NCBI GenBank assembly: GCA_010645155.1
Contig: CM021319.1
Location: forward strand, 3,994,504 to 4,058,503
Length of the DNA stretch: 64,000 nucleotides
Direction: 5' to 3'
Origin: Tigriopus japonicus
Lineage: Eukaryota > Arthropoda > Copepoda > Harpacticoida > Harpacticidae
Below, one piece after another: positions 51,683-62,620 of this stretch. The notes beneath the pieces were generated by a model that saw only the letters and a program-made list of their open reading frames with translations, had not been told where the DNA came from and did not search any database. Numbering within the stretch: the first letter of the stretch is position 1; each line of letters opens with the position of its first letter. The translations under genes and the position numbers were made by a program.

Positions 51683-53171
51683 ATGCGGCCGGACAAGAAA
51701 AAAGTTCGACATCACGACAGCCGAAAACGTGAGGAAAAAGCCAAGGCCAAAATTACGAGTCTCGCCAAGGATTCGTCCGATACTGCCCCCGTCGCCTCCT
51801 CCGCTACCTCTACATTTAGTTCTGTAACGGTCAACCCGCTTCCGGATGACCCAAGTATTGATCAAGATCACAAATATGCGCGTCGGAATATCTCAAGTAA
51901 TTGGACCAAGTACGAAATTCCATCATCAGATGAAGCTGGTTCCAGCGAGGACGAGGCTCTCACCGGCCAAGACTTTCACTTGGCTCTAGAATCAGCGGGT
52001 AACATAATGAATTTCTGGCCAAAGGCCCCGTCTAATCTTTTGTTGAATTGAATTGCTAAATAGGTGGCGCTGACTCGCTTTTCCAACTCCGTTCTGAACG
52101 TGAATGGGATGACGATCGCGATCCCATGAGTTCGTTCTCCAACCAATATTTCGCCCTTGATCTTCATGATTTGGAGGCAGCCATCTCGTGTATTCCACTT
52201 CATGAGAAAATCGATTTGGGTCCATCTATTTTGGATCAGGTATGTCAAGACGAAGACAAGTCCATTTGTTTTCCCATTTATTTGTCAACTTTGGAGCCAA
52301 TACCGTTAATATCCTGTTGAGAAAATCTTCCTTCTTTTGGAGAGCAAATTAGATTCGCTTTTGCCACTTATTTTGAAAAGGAGTTAGCTTCGCCCACTTT
52401 TCCCTTCAGAACGATTCTTGATTCATCTTGCCATTGAGTTCCAAGTTGCTTAATACAAACTCCCCATTTTCATTGCAGGAGACCCTTCTTGTGGAAAGAT
52501 TGACTGAGAAAGCCGAAATGTATTCTAAGATGTACTCGGGAAGTCATTACGCTGATGATACGGCAAATATAAATAAAAAAATCATCAGCAAACTTAAGCC
52601 ATGTCAAGAATCCACGACCAAAGAGACCTCTTTGATACGAGAACGGCCTCAAGAATCATTGATCTCTCCTACTCCGAACACTGGACCCCTTTCAGAGCAA
52701 GGTGAGAAGATGGGTGAAAGTAAAGTAGGTGAAAGGATCAAAATTGTTTAATGCTTACCATTTTGGGGAAAAGGTACAAGCAGTTACGGACGTCGTGTCT
52801 AATCTGTACGGCTTAAGGAGCTCAACTTTTGGGAAGCTCTTCGAGATGTCTAAAACTCTTTACTAACGTGATCTTCTAGCTAGCTCTTCAATCTTACTTG
52901 CTCCTGCTGTTAATCTGCATTTCCTGCAATGGAGGAAATTGACTGGACACAAGCGGTTTCTGCCACTTTTTCAACTGCCTAACTACATGCTGATTAAGAT
53001 ATATGTGATTCTAAATATATGCTTGTTTGATCCAAAGGTCAGTCCAATTACCGCCATTCCGAGGTTGCCAATTCCGCCACTACCAAGTCACAAACTCCTC
53101 CAGCAACAAAATGTTCATCATCCGCAGCAACTGAATTGGAAGATTGGTTGGATGACTTTCTTGATGAGTGA
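51683..53171 (+). CDS. AVEN: Cell death regulator Aven homologue (complete, 4 exons)
   Basis: Aven in vertebrates binds Apaf-1 and Bcl-xL and activates ATM signalling. Exons 51683-51998, 52064-52239, 52479-52701 and 53038-53171 join in phases 1, 0 and 1 to a 282-aa protein. Conserved blocks appear in order: ARRNISSNWTKYE (66-78), a GQDFHLALESAG segment (95-106), FQLRSEREWDDD (112-123), then a helical YFALDLHDLEAAISCIPL segment, and the diagnostic C-terminal LEDWLDDFLDE at 272-282. The N-terminus is lysine/arginine-rich but lacks the RGG box of vertebrate Aven. The 5' flank has a T-rich tract ending in TTTAG ten bases before the ATG, a possible splice acceptor. The gene is tail-to-tail with FIG4, the stop codons being 146 bp apart. 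Confidence 0.87.
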
Positions 53172-53317
53172 TAAAAATGATACTGATAACGGAAAATGCC
53201 TCAGTCAATACATTTTGAACATCGATTTGATTGTCTTCATTTGATTCTGCTTAGTCTTTGGCTTGCATTCATTGGCGATAAAAAGAGAAAATACTGTACA
53301 TGGAGGTCAAATGTGCT

Positions 53318-56300
53318 TTAGAAAGCGTTCACGGTATTACGATACAACATCGCATCTGCCTCACTTGGATCTTGGGGTCCATGCTCAGCGATTCGGCAAT
53401 ACCCCCGGTAGAATTCTAAATTTAACCCACTCATTTCAACACTTTCGGCGAAAAGTGCTTGGCTTGGACTTGCTTTGGGCACTCTCGTTTTAGGAGCAAT
53501 CGAAAAGCCTTCCACCAAAGGAGGCTCACCTTCCAAAGTGTACCTTTAAGAAAACAGAGACGGTCACGATTACGACGATGGTAAATTGAAGTGTCTGAAC
53601 CAAGTGTTCTTAGCCATGATGCCCCCTCACCCTTGATAAAGACTCAAATTGAACGGATCCGGTTCATGGACATTGGGTCGCGCCACTCCGGCATCCATGA
53701 CCCTGAGCAAGGACTGGAAAGTGGCAGCATGCTCGGCAGTGGTCTCGGCCGCTTCCTCGCCAATCTCCTCGAGGCCTGGATGTTCATCCATCCAATCCAC
53801 GAACTCTTGAGACGACGATAAGGACAGATCGTCCGAGTCGCTTCCGTTGGACAAAGTGGAAGCCGTGGAGCTCACCCCCGCCACTGAAGGATTCTTCTTG
53901 CCTTTCCACGTGTCAACCGTGGGTGAGGAAGGTGAAGGAGAACTCTTCTTTCCAAAAAGAAATTCGGTGAACGAATTCTTGGAGGATCGCACGATCGATT
54001 CCTCGCGTCTTTTGACCTCACGTTGTCGAACCACGAACGGACTGAAAGAAGAACAACGGTTGGATCGACATGGCGGAAGGCACCAATAAATAGTCGCAAT
54101 CCAATTGGCTCGTTTTTTCGTACCTGTATTCGGTGCAGCAGTTTGGCATGTAATCGCGGACCGAGTGGCTGACCTCGCGGTATGGGAAAAGCTCGTTCAA
54201 AACGCTCAACTCAAATGGACGGTAGTAATCTTGATAAAGATCAAACTCCTCGGCGGAGGCACTATATCGTTTCAGTTGGGTGCACTCTTTCAAGTACTCG
54301 GTCAAGGGCAGAGGTAGAACGTGTTTGAGATCGCGTGAAAACCAATGCGTGGTCACGTAGAACGGAAACCTGCCCCATGAGAATCCAAATTTGACATGCT
54401 TTATTTCATTGATACATTCTTCCACTAGTGGTCCATCTGCTTTTCAGGACCTTCAAAGGGCCTATAGTGTGCCTACCGATTGATTGCGTGGCTCGCTTTG
54501 GCAATATGCAAACAGTGAGACACGAACGACCCTTTGCTACTAGATTACACAGGCTTGCTTACCTTTGAGCGTGGAAAGGCCGACACATTTGAGGTGAATG
54601 GAGGTACTTGTCGGTGATGAACTCCTTGTCCCAAATGGCCACTTGACCTTCTTTGGGAACGAACACCCCTAAGAAAAGGTTGATGGCATTCTGTTTCTCC
54701 GCATCTGACAACGTGTTACTATAGTATCGTCTCAGGGTTTGAGCGATATCAGTGGCCTTGCTGGTCCATTTAGACTCTTTTCGATAGGATTTGATCCTGG
54801 AAAAAAATGAAATGTAGAAAAGACGTGGAATAAAAGGCGACCCCGAAAAGTAAAGTTCCAGCCCTCTTCGCAAATTAAACGGAAAAGGTTAAACTCACCT
54901 GTGAATCAACTGAGATCCACCATACTGAAGGGCCAAAGTGTCACCGTGATCCTCGTACATGACCTCAAGCATCCGGGCACAATCGGATTCGTATTCCAAA
55001 TTGGGCGTGTCAATCAATCCCAAGGCGAAAAGCTGCATGGAAAAGAATCGGTTTTAAAAATTCGCCAAAGATCTTTTCGTTTAAAAGAGTACTTTCATCA
55101 AAACTTTGAGAGAGGAACACGGAACTCCTCAGTTAAAAAGAACAAAGACATTTCTTATTGAATCAAATTAGCCACTAGATGAAACATGGTAAGATTCAGC
55201 TCAAAGAAATCTACCTTTTCCAAAATTGAAATGATCCAGTTGATTGAATTCTGATTTCGAGACATACCTGTAGACCCAAAGCGCATTTGCCCACAACGAA
55301 TTGAGCTGTATTGGTTCGATCGAGACAATCCACACAATTCGTGCGCACGATTCCAGTTTGCGAAAGTTGCTGAGGATTGGATGCCTGCTCGGTGAACTTC
55401 TCGGCATAGCTATCGATCAAGGGATCATGTCGTCGTTTGGCTTGCAAAACATGGCCAAAGTCTTGCTTATTATGGAAGAAGATTCCGGTGCGGCGAACTG
55501 CAAAATGCGCTATATCTGCCAAAGTTTGGATCACTTCCGTGTCCTCTCTAAGAACATGAAACGAGGGAAGAAAAGAACCAATATCAGACAGAGGCTTAGC
55601 TCAGCTCAGCTCAGTCAGAGTAACGAAACAAGCTTTTCTCTCAAAAACACTATCATGCTTTTGAGATGAGACGGAGACCGGGCTTATACTAAAGATAGCA
55701 ACAATCCAAGAAAGAACCCGCTCAAGCGTGGACCAACCTCGACTCAATATTCGATGGAACAAGCACAAAAACACAAGCTACCTTGTATGTTCCTATGTAT
55801 TCATCAATTTGAATCGTTCACAAGACAATTCTTTAAAATATGTTAAAGCGCACACTTTTACTGACCGTTTCTTGCATCGAGCCATGTCCAAAGGAATGTA
55901 TTTGATCCGATCTTGAACAGGCAAGAATTGGTTGAGGTAATCGATTTGCTTTTGGAACTCGTCGCCCAAGAGACTCTCGTGAGGGCGTTTCTTCTCCCGT
56001 TTTTTCACAAGATTCAATACCACCACGGGCGAGCCATAATTTTCCATCAGATTGTTGAAATGGTGACCTAAAAATATAGTTCACGACGTGTGGTACACTC
56101 TAAAGAAGCTCATGATCTTGGGTTAGTTAGATAGGAACTGAACGTTTCATTGTTATTATTTTCATATTAGCCTATCAAAATCCTGCGACAGAACAATCAC
56201 TATTGCTAACATTAAAACTAATGTTGAATTTCGATTGAGATATTGGGTTTCGAGCATTATTTTAATCCCCCTTCAATTCCTACACAAGACATTTTTGCTT

Positions 56301-59300
56301 TGAGTCATGATTTTTTGAAAGAAATCCTTTCCCATGCTTTCATACAGAGATTTCTAAAGTTAATAAGAAATCCCGAGCATCTTATAATATAGTAATAAGG
56401 CCTTCCGTATTCACCATGGTTCGCGACTCATCAAATCGCACGGTTTTTATGCCTCTTAAGTGTTTAAAATGATCCTTAAAACCATCTAAAATGCCTTCTC
56501 ATTGCTTAAATCAAAAAGCGCTGAATTTCTGGAGGGAGTGGGATGCTAACGGTGAGAATTATGATTTCCACAAGGATTATTTCAATTGCATTCTTCCGCA
56601 TACGAGACCTGTATTTGTACCATTATACCTTGTATTCAGTAGACGACGTTTTTCAATTTTCAGCTCAATCGAAGGGTGGGGTTAAGAGTTTTGCCTTCTC
56701 AAACTTATGTTCTTAAGAGAGCATAGAAAGAATGAGTTCGTATTTTGTGGTAAAAAATTGCTACAAAAGGGTTAGTTCATTCGTTCTCTGTGGAATTTGC
56801 ACTGAACTTAAACAGAGCATAACTTTTGACTCCGACATTCGTTGAGCTGAAAATTGAAAAGCTTATTCAAGTCAACATAAACAAAGTCTCATTTGCAGAA
56901 GAACGTACTTGATTTGTTCCTACTGGCAATCATTGTTCTTTTCGTTGGCATCCCACTCCAGTGAAATTCAGTGGTTCTTGCTCAAATCGACAATTCATTT
57001 CAAGACAAATTCGATGTCAGAAAAAGTAACCTTCGAAGTCAATTTCTATTGGAGACTAATTAACCTACTATGGGGCCAATCAATCTCGAGGAGAGTGATT
57101 TGCTCTCGACCTCTCATACCATAAAGTACACTGAGCGATTCCCAAAGTAAACTGCCTCATGCAAGCAGCCTAAGGTAAGTGCAATGATCCATAAATGGTA
57201 CGGGTAATGATTGTAAAGCAACTTTATGCTTCAGTGATTTACCTGACGTTCGTCCATGCGGATCAGACAACTCAAAGAATATCTGCGGTTTGGGCACCAT
57301 TTTGGTCACATCTTGGGACCAATGACTAGGCACGGATCCCCGAATTTGAACAAAGGACGTTATCTTGGCACGGTGAAGATCAAGCACGGTGCTATCGCTG
57401 ACGATTTGCTCTGTTTCCACCTCGTTAGCTACATCGCCCTAATGAAATAAAACAAAAATGTGTAGAATTTCACAAGTCTACAAAGCTTGTCTACTTGAAT
57501 TGATTTAAATTGATTCCCCAGTTCAGCAAACATTGACATCCAAGAAAGGAGACTAGTTGAAGGTCAATTCGAGTAGTAAGGCGAGGAAGGACAGAAAAGA
57601 GAGAGAGAGAGAGAGGGAGGGAGAAAAGGAGAAAGATCCGCGAGGTCGGTTTAAAGCCTCGCCAACTACATAATGCCGAACAATTGGGGAGGAAAGATGG
57701 CAAGACCTTTGTTCCCGCTTCGACACCATTGTTTGGAAAGACCAAATGGCAAGGTAAAGATAACACTTTGGGTTGCCCGACGAACAATAGCACAACAAAG
57801 TTGGATTAGAGTTAAATTGCATTTTCAAACAGAGAGAGGGAATATCCCCCCCTCTCCAAGGAGATTAAACGAACCACAGGAGAGAATTTCACGCACAACT
57901 CCATGGACCATTCGAAACTTTGCTTCTTTGAACAGATTCTCTCTGGCTTGCATCTCGACCAACTCAATTAGGATAACCGTTAAGCTGTGGCAATTTTACT
58001 CGTGAGGCAATGGCTCAAGCATCAGTCGTCGCTTTCATGTTCTTTATGAACAAGATGTTCCCTAATCTAATCAGATTTGGTAGGACTGGCAAACATGTCA
58101 GTTTCATCAGACTCAATATCCGACACATTTTTAGGTCAATTTAGATAAATGAACTTGACTGAAAGGTTTGGCCACCCAAGATCTCCATATTTGATCAATG
58201 CAAATGAATGTTAAATAGTCCAAAGTAAATGAAATATTTGAGTAAATGAGAGTCCGCCCAATTTCAAACCTTACCTGAAAGTTTGCGCCACGTTTCAAAA
58301 ACCTGGTGCCCGCGAATTTTCTTGATCGTCGAGCGATTAAGGTAAGCAATATGGGGCGCCCATAAACGCTGATATTGGACTGATCGATGAAGCCATAAAT
58401 GATATGAATCACCCAATTTTGATTCAGCGTCGTGTGTTTCAAGAACTGATCGTTCCACAAATATCTGACATTGGGCTGGCTCTGATAACCGACATCGGAG
58501 GGAAACTTCCCATCGGGGAAAATCTCATCTAACGGGCGAACCTTCGTTTCTACAGAGACAAGGTCCAAAAAAGAAAGGAAAAAGAACGTTACATCAAAAC
58601 GATACTGATCACAGCTCGGAGTAGAGTTTTGCTCGCCAAGTCCACAGAATGAAAGTCCGTAATTAATGAATTGATTGATTGATTGACTGACTGAATTGAC
58701 CTGAGGGGTAATGGATGAAGACTCACTCGTTCGAAGAAACTTGGGCCTTGTCAGATTGAATTGAAGAGTGCGTGTCAAGTCGTAACTATAGCTGTAGTAG
58801 AAGTTGGAAGACATATCCACTGCTTGGAACATTCGACGATATCGCGCCTCGTCGGGATGAGACTCCCGTACGTCATCATTCGGAATGTACAAGAGAGACG
58901 TGTCCTCGATCTTGTAGATGCAATGGTGGCCGATCATGGCGGCTTTGCGACGTTTGGTGATCAGCAAGATGTAGTAGCCCTCGAGGAATCGGACGAACCC
59001 GGCAATGCCAAAGGCTGACAGGGTCTTGGTTAGGCCATAGCCCACCTTCTGACCGACTTTTGAGCGATTGCCAACATCGGCCATCATCAGAAGCGATTTA
59101 ATCTCCTGAGTGTCGTACACGATATGATCGTCCGTGATGACCAAATCCCGAGGCTCATTGCGATGGACGTTCAAGACTCGAAATTGGGTCTCCGTATTGT
59201 TCGATCCGACGACATAATATCGCTGCAATAAAGGAAACCAGCCATTATCATCCACTTGATATTGAGAGCCTCTCCTCACTGGGTTCTTACCGCTCGAGTT

Positions 59301-59956
59301 TCATAAATGACGATTCGCTGGACCGTTTTGACAAAGGTATGAAATCGCATTTGAGAGGCTTGCGTTGTCGTTGATTCGGACGAGGCCAGGCCATCAGTCT
59401 CAGCCCAGTCCGTGGCATCTGTCATCGACCCTAAACCTCCGCCCCCAAGTCCCCTCCGCTCATCAGCCTTCATTGAGGGCTCACGCCCCTGGTCTTTGTC
59501 CCTGGGTCCGGGGGGTGAGAGCACAACCGGCGGCTGGTTTGGGCGGATCCGCCCGGATGAGCTGGCCTGGGCCGCATCGTCGGGCCCGATCAGCCGCGAC
59601 CAATCATTCTCATTACTATCATCATCATCATCACCACGCATCCTCTTCTCTTCCCGTTTGACCCCGCCGATCTCATTGACTGGATGAGTGACGCGGGTTT
59701 CTTGTCCTGGATGAGAGCGGGTCGAAGTCCATGGAGGCCGAGTCAAGGCCTGAGCCACGTGTCCCGCGATCTCCGCTTCTCGCCGTTCCAATTCGGCTGC
59801 CGTGGGATCAAAGAGGCTACTGGAACGCCGCTTAGGAACGGCTCCACTGGTGGGTTCTCGCCCTCGCACTCCTCCGCCTATCCCCGAAGCCCAAGTGGGT
59901 GGTCCCGTGGGCGGCCTCGGACCACCCTCGGAGGGGCCTCCGTTAGATCGTTCCAT
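53318..59956 (-). CDS. FIG4: Polyphosphoinositide phosphatase FIG4, Sac domain (complete, 11 exons)
   Basis: FIG4 dephosphorylates PI(3,5)P2 at endolysosomes and scaffolds the PIKfyve-VAC14 complex. Exons: 59956-59291, 59222-58727, 58549-58275, 57438-57243, 56067-55866, 55547-55268, 55032-54899, 54796-54563, 54369-54124, 54041-53631, 53543-53318. All introns are GT-AG and the frame is continuous. From the internal ATG at 59350 the protein is 919 aa, like animal FIG4 (about 907). From 59956 it is 1121 aa with a 202-residue low-complexity N-terminal extension. Landmarks in 919-aa numbering: IVIYETRA then [11 protein letters not shown] at the N-terminus, [28 protein letters not shown], and the Sac catalytic CX5R motif C481-VDCLD-R487 inside [33 protein letters not shown] follows. 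The C-terminus is serine-rich and acidic. The last exon is less conserved and rests mainly on splice phase and frame. Intron 4 holds an inverted-repeat element. Confidence 0.92.
56513..56979. mobile_element. TIR MITE in FIG4 intron 4
   Basis: Left CTGAATTTC..GAGTGGGATGC pairs with right GGCATCCCACTC..GAAATTCAG. The flanks GCTTAAATC (56504-56512) and GCTCAAATC (56980-56988) agree at 8 of 9 bases, as expected for a 9-bp duplication. Internal TTGCATTCTTC and CAATTTTCAGCTCAATC-type blocks recur near 35105-35180. No coding capacity. Confidence 0.5.
58664..58698 (+). repeat. (GATT/GACT)n simple repeat in FIG4 intron 2
   Basis: About eight tetranucleotide units of ATTG/ACTG type between the donor at 58726 and the acceptor at 58550. 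Confidence 0.8.
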
Positions 59957-60405
59957 AGCTCGGTGCCGCTGGCCTCCTTTCCGTCCTTAAGCTTTGGAGG
60001 GGATGAGGAAAGGGAAAGGGGCAACCGACCCAACAACCAAGACGAGAAAAGCGATAAGAAGATAGTCGGCAAACACAAATTGGTGATGGTTCAGTTTCAA
60101 TGGGGCGGCAAAAGGATATCCAACCTGTCTGGGCAGGATCAGCTAATGGGTGAGTCGGTCGGATGAGTGGCAACACGATATCTTAATAATTGTGACCCAT
60201 CTCTGGCGGAATTGGAGGAATTGGACTCGTGACAGGCGTCCTTGGTTGGTGTTTTTGACCAAACCGATTCCGCCTTCAAACACTTCAAACACTTTCTGAC
60301 AGTTTCTGACAACGCACTCAGTGGACACGTGTTGTGTTTTGTTGTTTTCATCCCTCCCACTATCAGCTGATTGCCAAAAATAGGGAAAAGTAGAGCACTA
60401 TGTGT
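59957..60405. other. 5' flank of FIG4
   Basis: Likely FIG4 promoter and 5' UTR. No core element was identified. An open plus-strand frame over the GC-rich first exon has no recognised domain. Confidence 0.5.
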
Positions 60406-60413
60406 GTTATTAT

Positions 60414-61697
60414 TAGGGACGGGCAGAAAGTGTAAATAATCTTACCCTTTTAGTTACCAAAAGTTGCAAAAAAATATGCCCAAAAGTGCAAAACAAAGTG
60501 CAGAAAAATGTTAAAAGTGCAAATAAATGTCAAAAAAGAGCAAATAAATGTCAGAAAAGAGCAAATAAATGTCAAAAAAGAGCAAATAAATGTCAAAAAA
60601 GAGCAAATAAATGTCAAAAAAGAGCAAATAAATGTCAAAAAAGAGCAAATAAATGTCAAAAAAGAGCAGATAAATGTCAAAAAAGAGCAAATAAATGTCA
60701 AAAAAGAGCAAATAAATGTCAAAAAGAGCAAAAAAGTGTCAAAAAGAGCAAATAGGTGTCAGAAAAGAGCAAATAAATGTCAATAAAGAGAGCAAATAAC
60801 TTGCATTTGGACTTAAAACGTCATTCATGGAGTACCCACGGCTCTTAATTGAGCAGGAGAAGTCATTTACAAGTTGTAAAGACATTTGAGACGAGTTTGA
60901 GGTGAAGAGACAATGCCGCACAAGTAATAGTGTTCTATCAATTAGGTCACTAGCAAAAAGGATGTAAAGTCATGAAAAATACTCTAGTCAACAATCTTCT
61001 GAATTTTTCATTCCTAAGGTGGTCTCGTGGATTTATGTACCTAAATATTGTCGAAATATATTTAGCAATTGTTTTATATGGCTTTACATCACTCCGTTTT
61101 CGTCCTTCAAGTTGTTCAAAAATAGACATTAAAAATTGAACAGAAAAATACCCACGTGTGCCTAGCAATTGCATCAAAGAAAATAGTCATAAATGTGTTT
61201 TATGCATGTTTTTAGTGACATTACTTCAATATTTGGCCCATGGCCTAATTACCAGAACTCAATTTCAAATGTGGCATTCATTGTCTCTTCACATGTATAT
61301 TGTTTGTAGATCCTTCCATTACCATAACATGAGTTTCTTTAGGTTTCCTATATGTTGGTTGCATGCAATGAGATTCTTTTGTCTAATCTTTAGTATAGTA
61401 AACAGGATGTTATAGTTAAAGCCAAGATGGTGAATAAAGTGTGGGGTTTGCGTGTGAAATGCACATATTTCTTCAAGGTGCTAGGAATGGTTGACTGCAA
61501 ATGCAAGCTTTTTCGACTAGTTCAAAATTTGATCTTGAAACTAAAAATTCTTTCAAAAGCCACTACATTTTCTTAACAATTTGTCAATTTTGGCCAAAAA
61601 CGTAAATAAAAAGTGCAAATAAAGGTGAAAAGTGCAAAAGTGCAGAAAAATGGGTTTATGTTACCAAAAATCTTTTTACACTATTTGCCCGTCCCTA
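60414..61697. mobile_element. Non-autonomous hAT-like element N4 with 8-bp target-site duplication
   Basis: The left end TAGGGACGGGCAGAAAGTG and the complement of the right end TAGGGACGGGCAAATAGTG match over about 23 bp. The exact duplication GTTATTAT lies at 60406-60413 and 61698-61705. The termini resemble N1 (TAGGGACRGG), so the two are probably related families. The left half holds a 21-bp minisatellite, and a short AAAGTGCAAATAAA-type remnant lies near the right end (61606-61650). No transposase. Confidence 0.85.
60515..60792 (+). repeat. 21-bp minisatellite inside element N4
   Basis: About 13 copies of AGCAAATAAATGTCAAAAAA plus one base, drifting in the last four copies. The unit is a multiple of three, so three frames stay open with 7-residue periods on both strands. 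These are not genes. The motif resembles the sequence just inside both termini of the element. Confidence 0.92.
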
Positions 61698-61705
61698 GTT
61701 ATTAT

Positions 61706-62454
61706 AGTGCTGTAGGGAAAAGAAAGAAGAAGGGCGCTCCGTAAGAGGCGAAAGAAGCAGACCTGGGTATCAAATGTAAGTAAAACGAACCTAATGTTCT
61801 GTAAAATACAAAAAGGGCCAATAATATTCAAAAATATGGGCATAGCTTTTCCTTTTTGGGTGGATTGCAAAAACTAATTTCTTAGGAATATTCAACATAT
61901 TCCTACCTACCTTTTCAGATCTTTCAAAAACAAGTCCGTTTTTGTTATATGGATGAATCCAATAAAATCAAAAAGTGTGTTTCCGTTTCTAAGGTGTTTA
62001 TTTCGTATCATTTTATGAAATTGCTCTAAAAGGGGTTGAATTTAAAGATTTTGATAGACCACATATGGGTGTATTCTAGTACGACCAACTATTTTTAGGT
62101 CTTGAATAATACATGGACATCTCAATTGAGTCATCCTTGAATAATATTTTCATACCTATTAAAAATGAGAGCTTCTGTGAGTTAGGATAGGAAATGCATG
62201 ACGTAAGTTTTTCTTATGAAAGTTTCCATAATTAAACCAGAGTTTTGTTTTAATTGTTCAACTCTTATTTACTGAACTATCTGTTTTAAAATCTCATAAT
62301 TAATAATCTCTTAGTAGAACAAAATATTAAAATATGGACAATCTGTTGTCCTTTATAAAATCTAAAGTCTTAAGAGCTGCAAAGTTCAAGATTTCCCGAC
62401 AAACATCTTATTTGCATTTTCACCCTAAAATTTCTCCAATTTTTCATCATTTCA
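61706..62454. other. Non-coding stretch
   Basis: AT-rich, no gene or repeat recognised. Confidence 0.45.
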
Positions 62455-62620
62455 ACTATTCAAGGGTTGTCCAGATCCGTTGTATTGTTAGTAGAACAAA
62501 TTTCGTGCAAATGTTCATTGTACCGTATAAATTATCTTTATGATTAATTTGTAAACAGGGAATCACATTCCTTGTAGCGGTAGTAAAAACCCGCAACCAA
62601 CCAACCAACCAACCGAAAAA
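62455..62620 (+). mobile_element. LINE 3' tail, copy C, ending in (CCAA)n
   Basis: CAAGGGTTGTCCAGATC onward aligns with the end of the RT ORF in copy A. The 3' UTR GGGAATCACATTCCTTGTAG and GGTAGTAAAAACCCGC follow, ending in about five CCAA units (62594-62614). The tetranucleotide run may be this LINE's 3' terminal microsatellite. Confidence 0.6.

Noticed and set aside
59684..60166. 160-aa plus-strand ORF opposite FIG4 exon 1
   Set aside because: Shadow frame in GC-rich sequence, low complexity, no domain.
60450..60786. Repetitive proteins with 7-residue periods on both strands
   Set aside because: The 21-bp tandem unit keeps frames open; there is no start context or domain.
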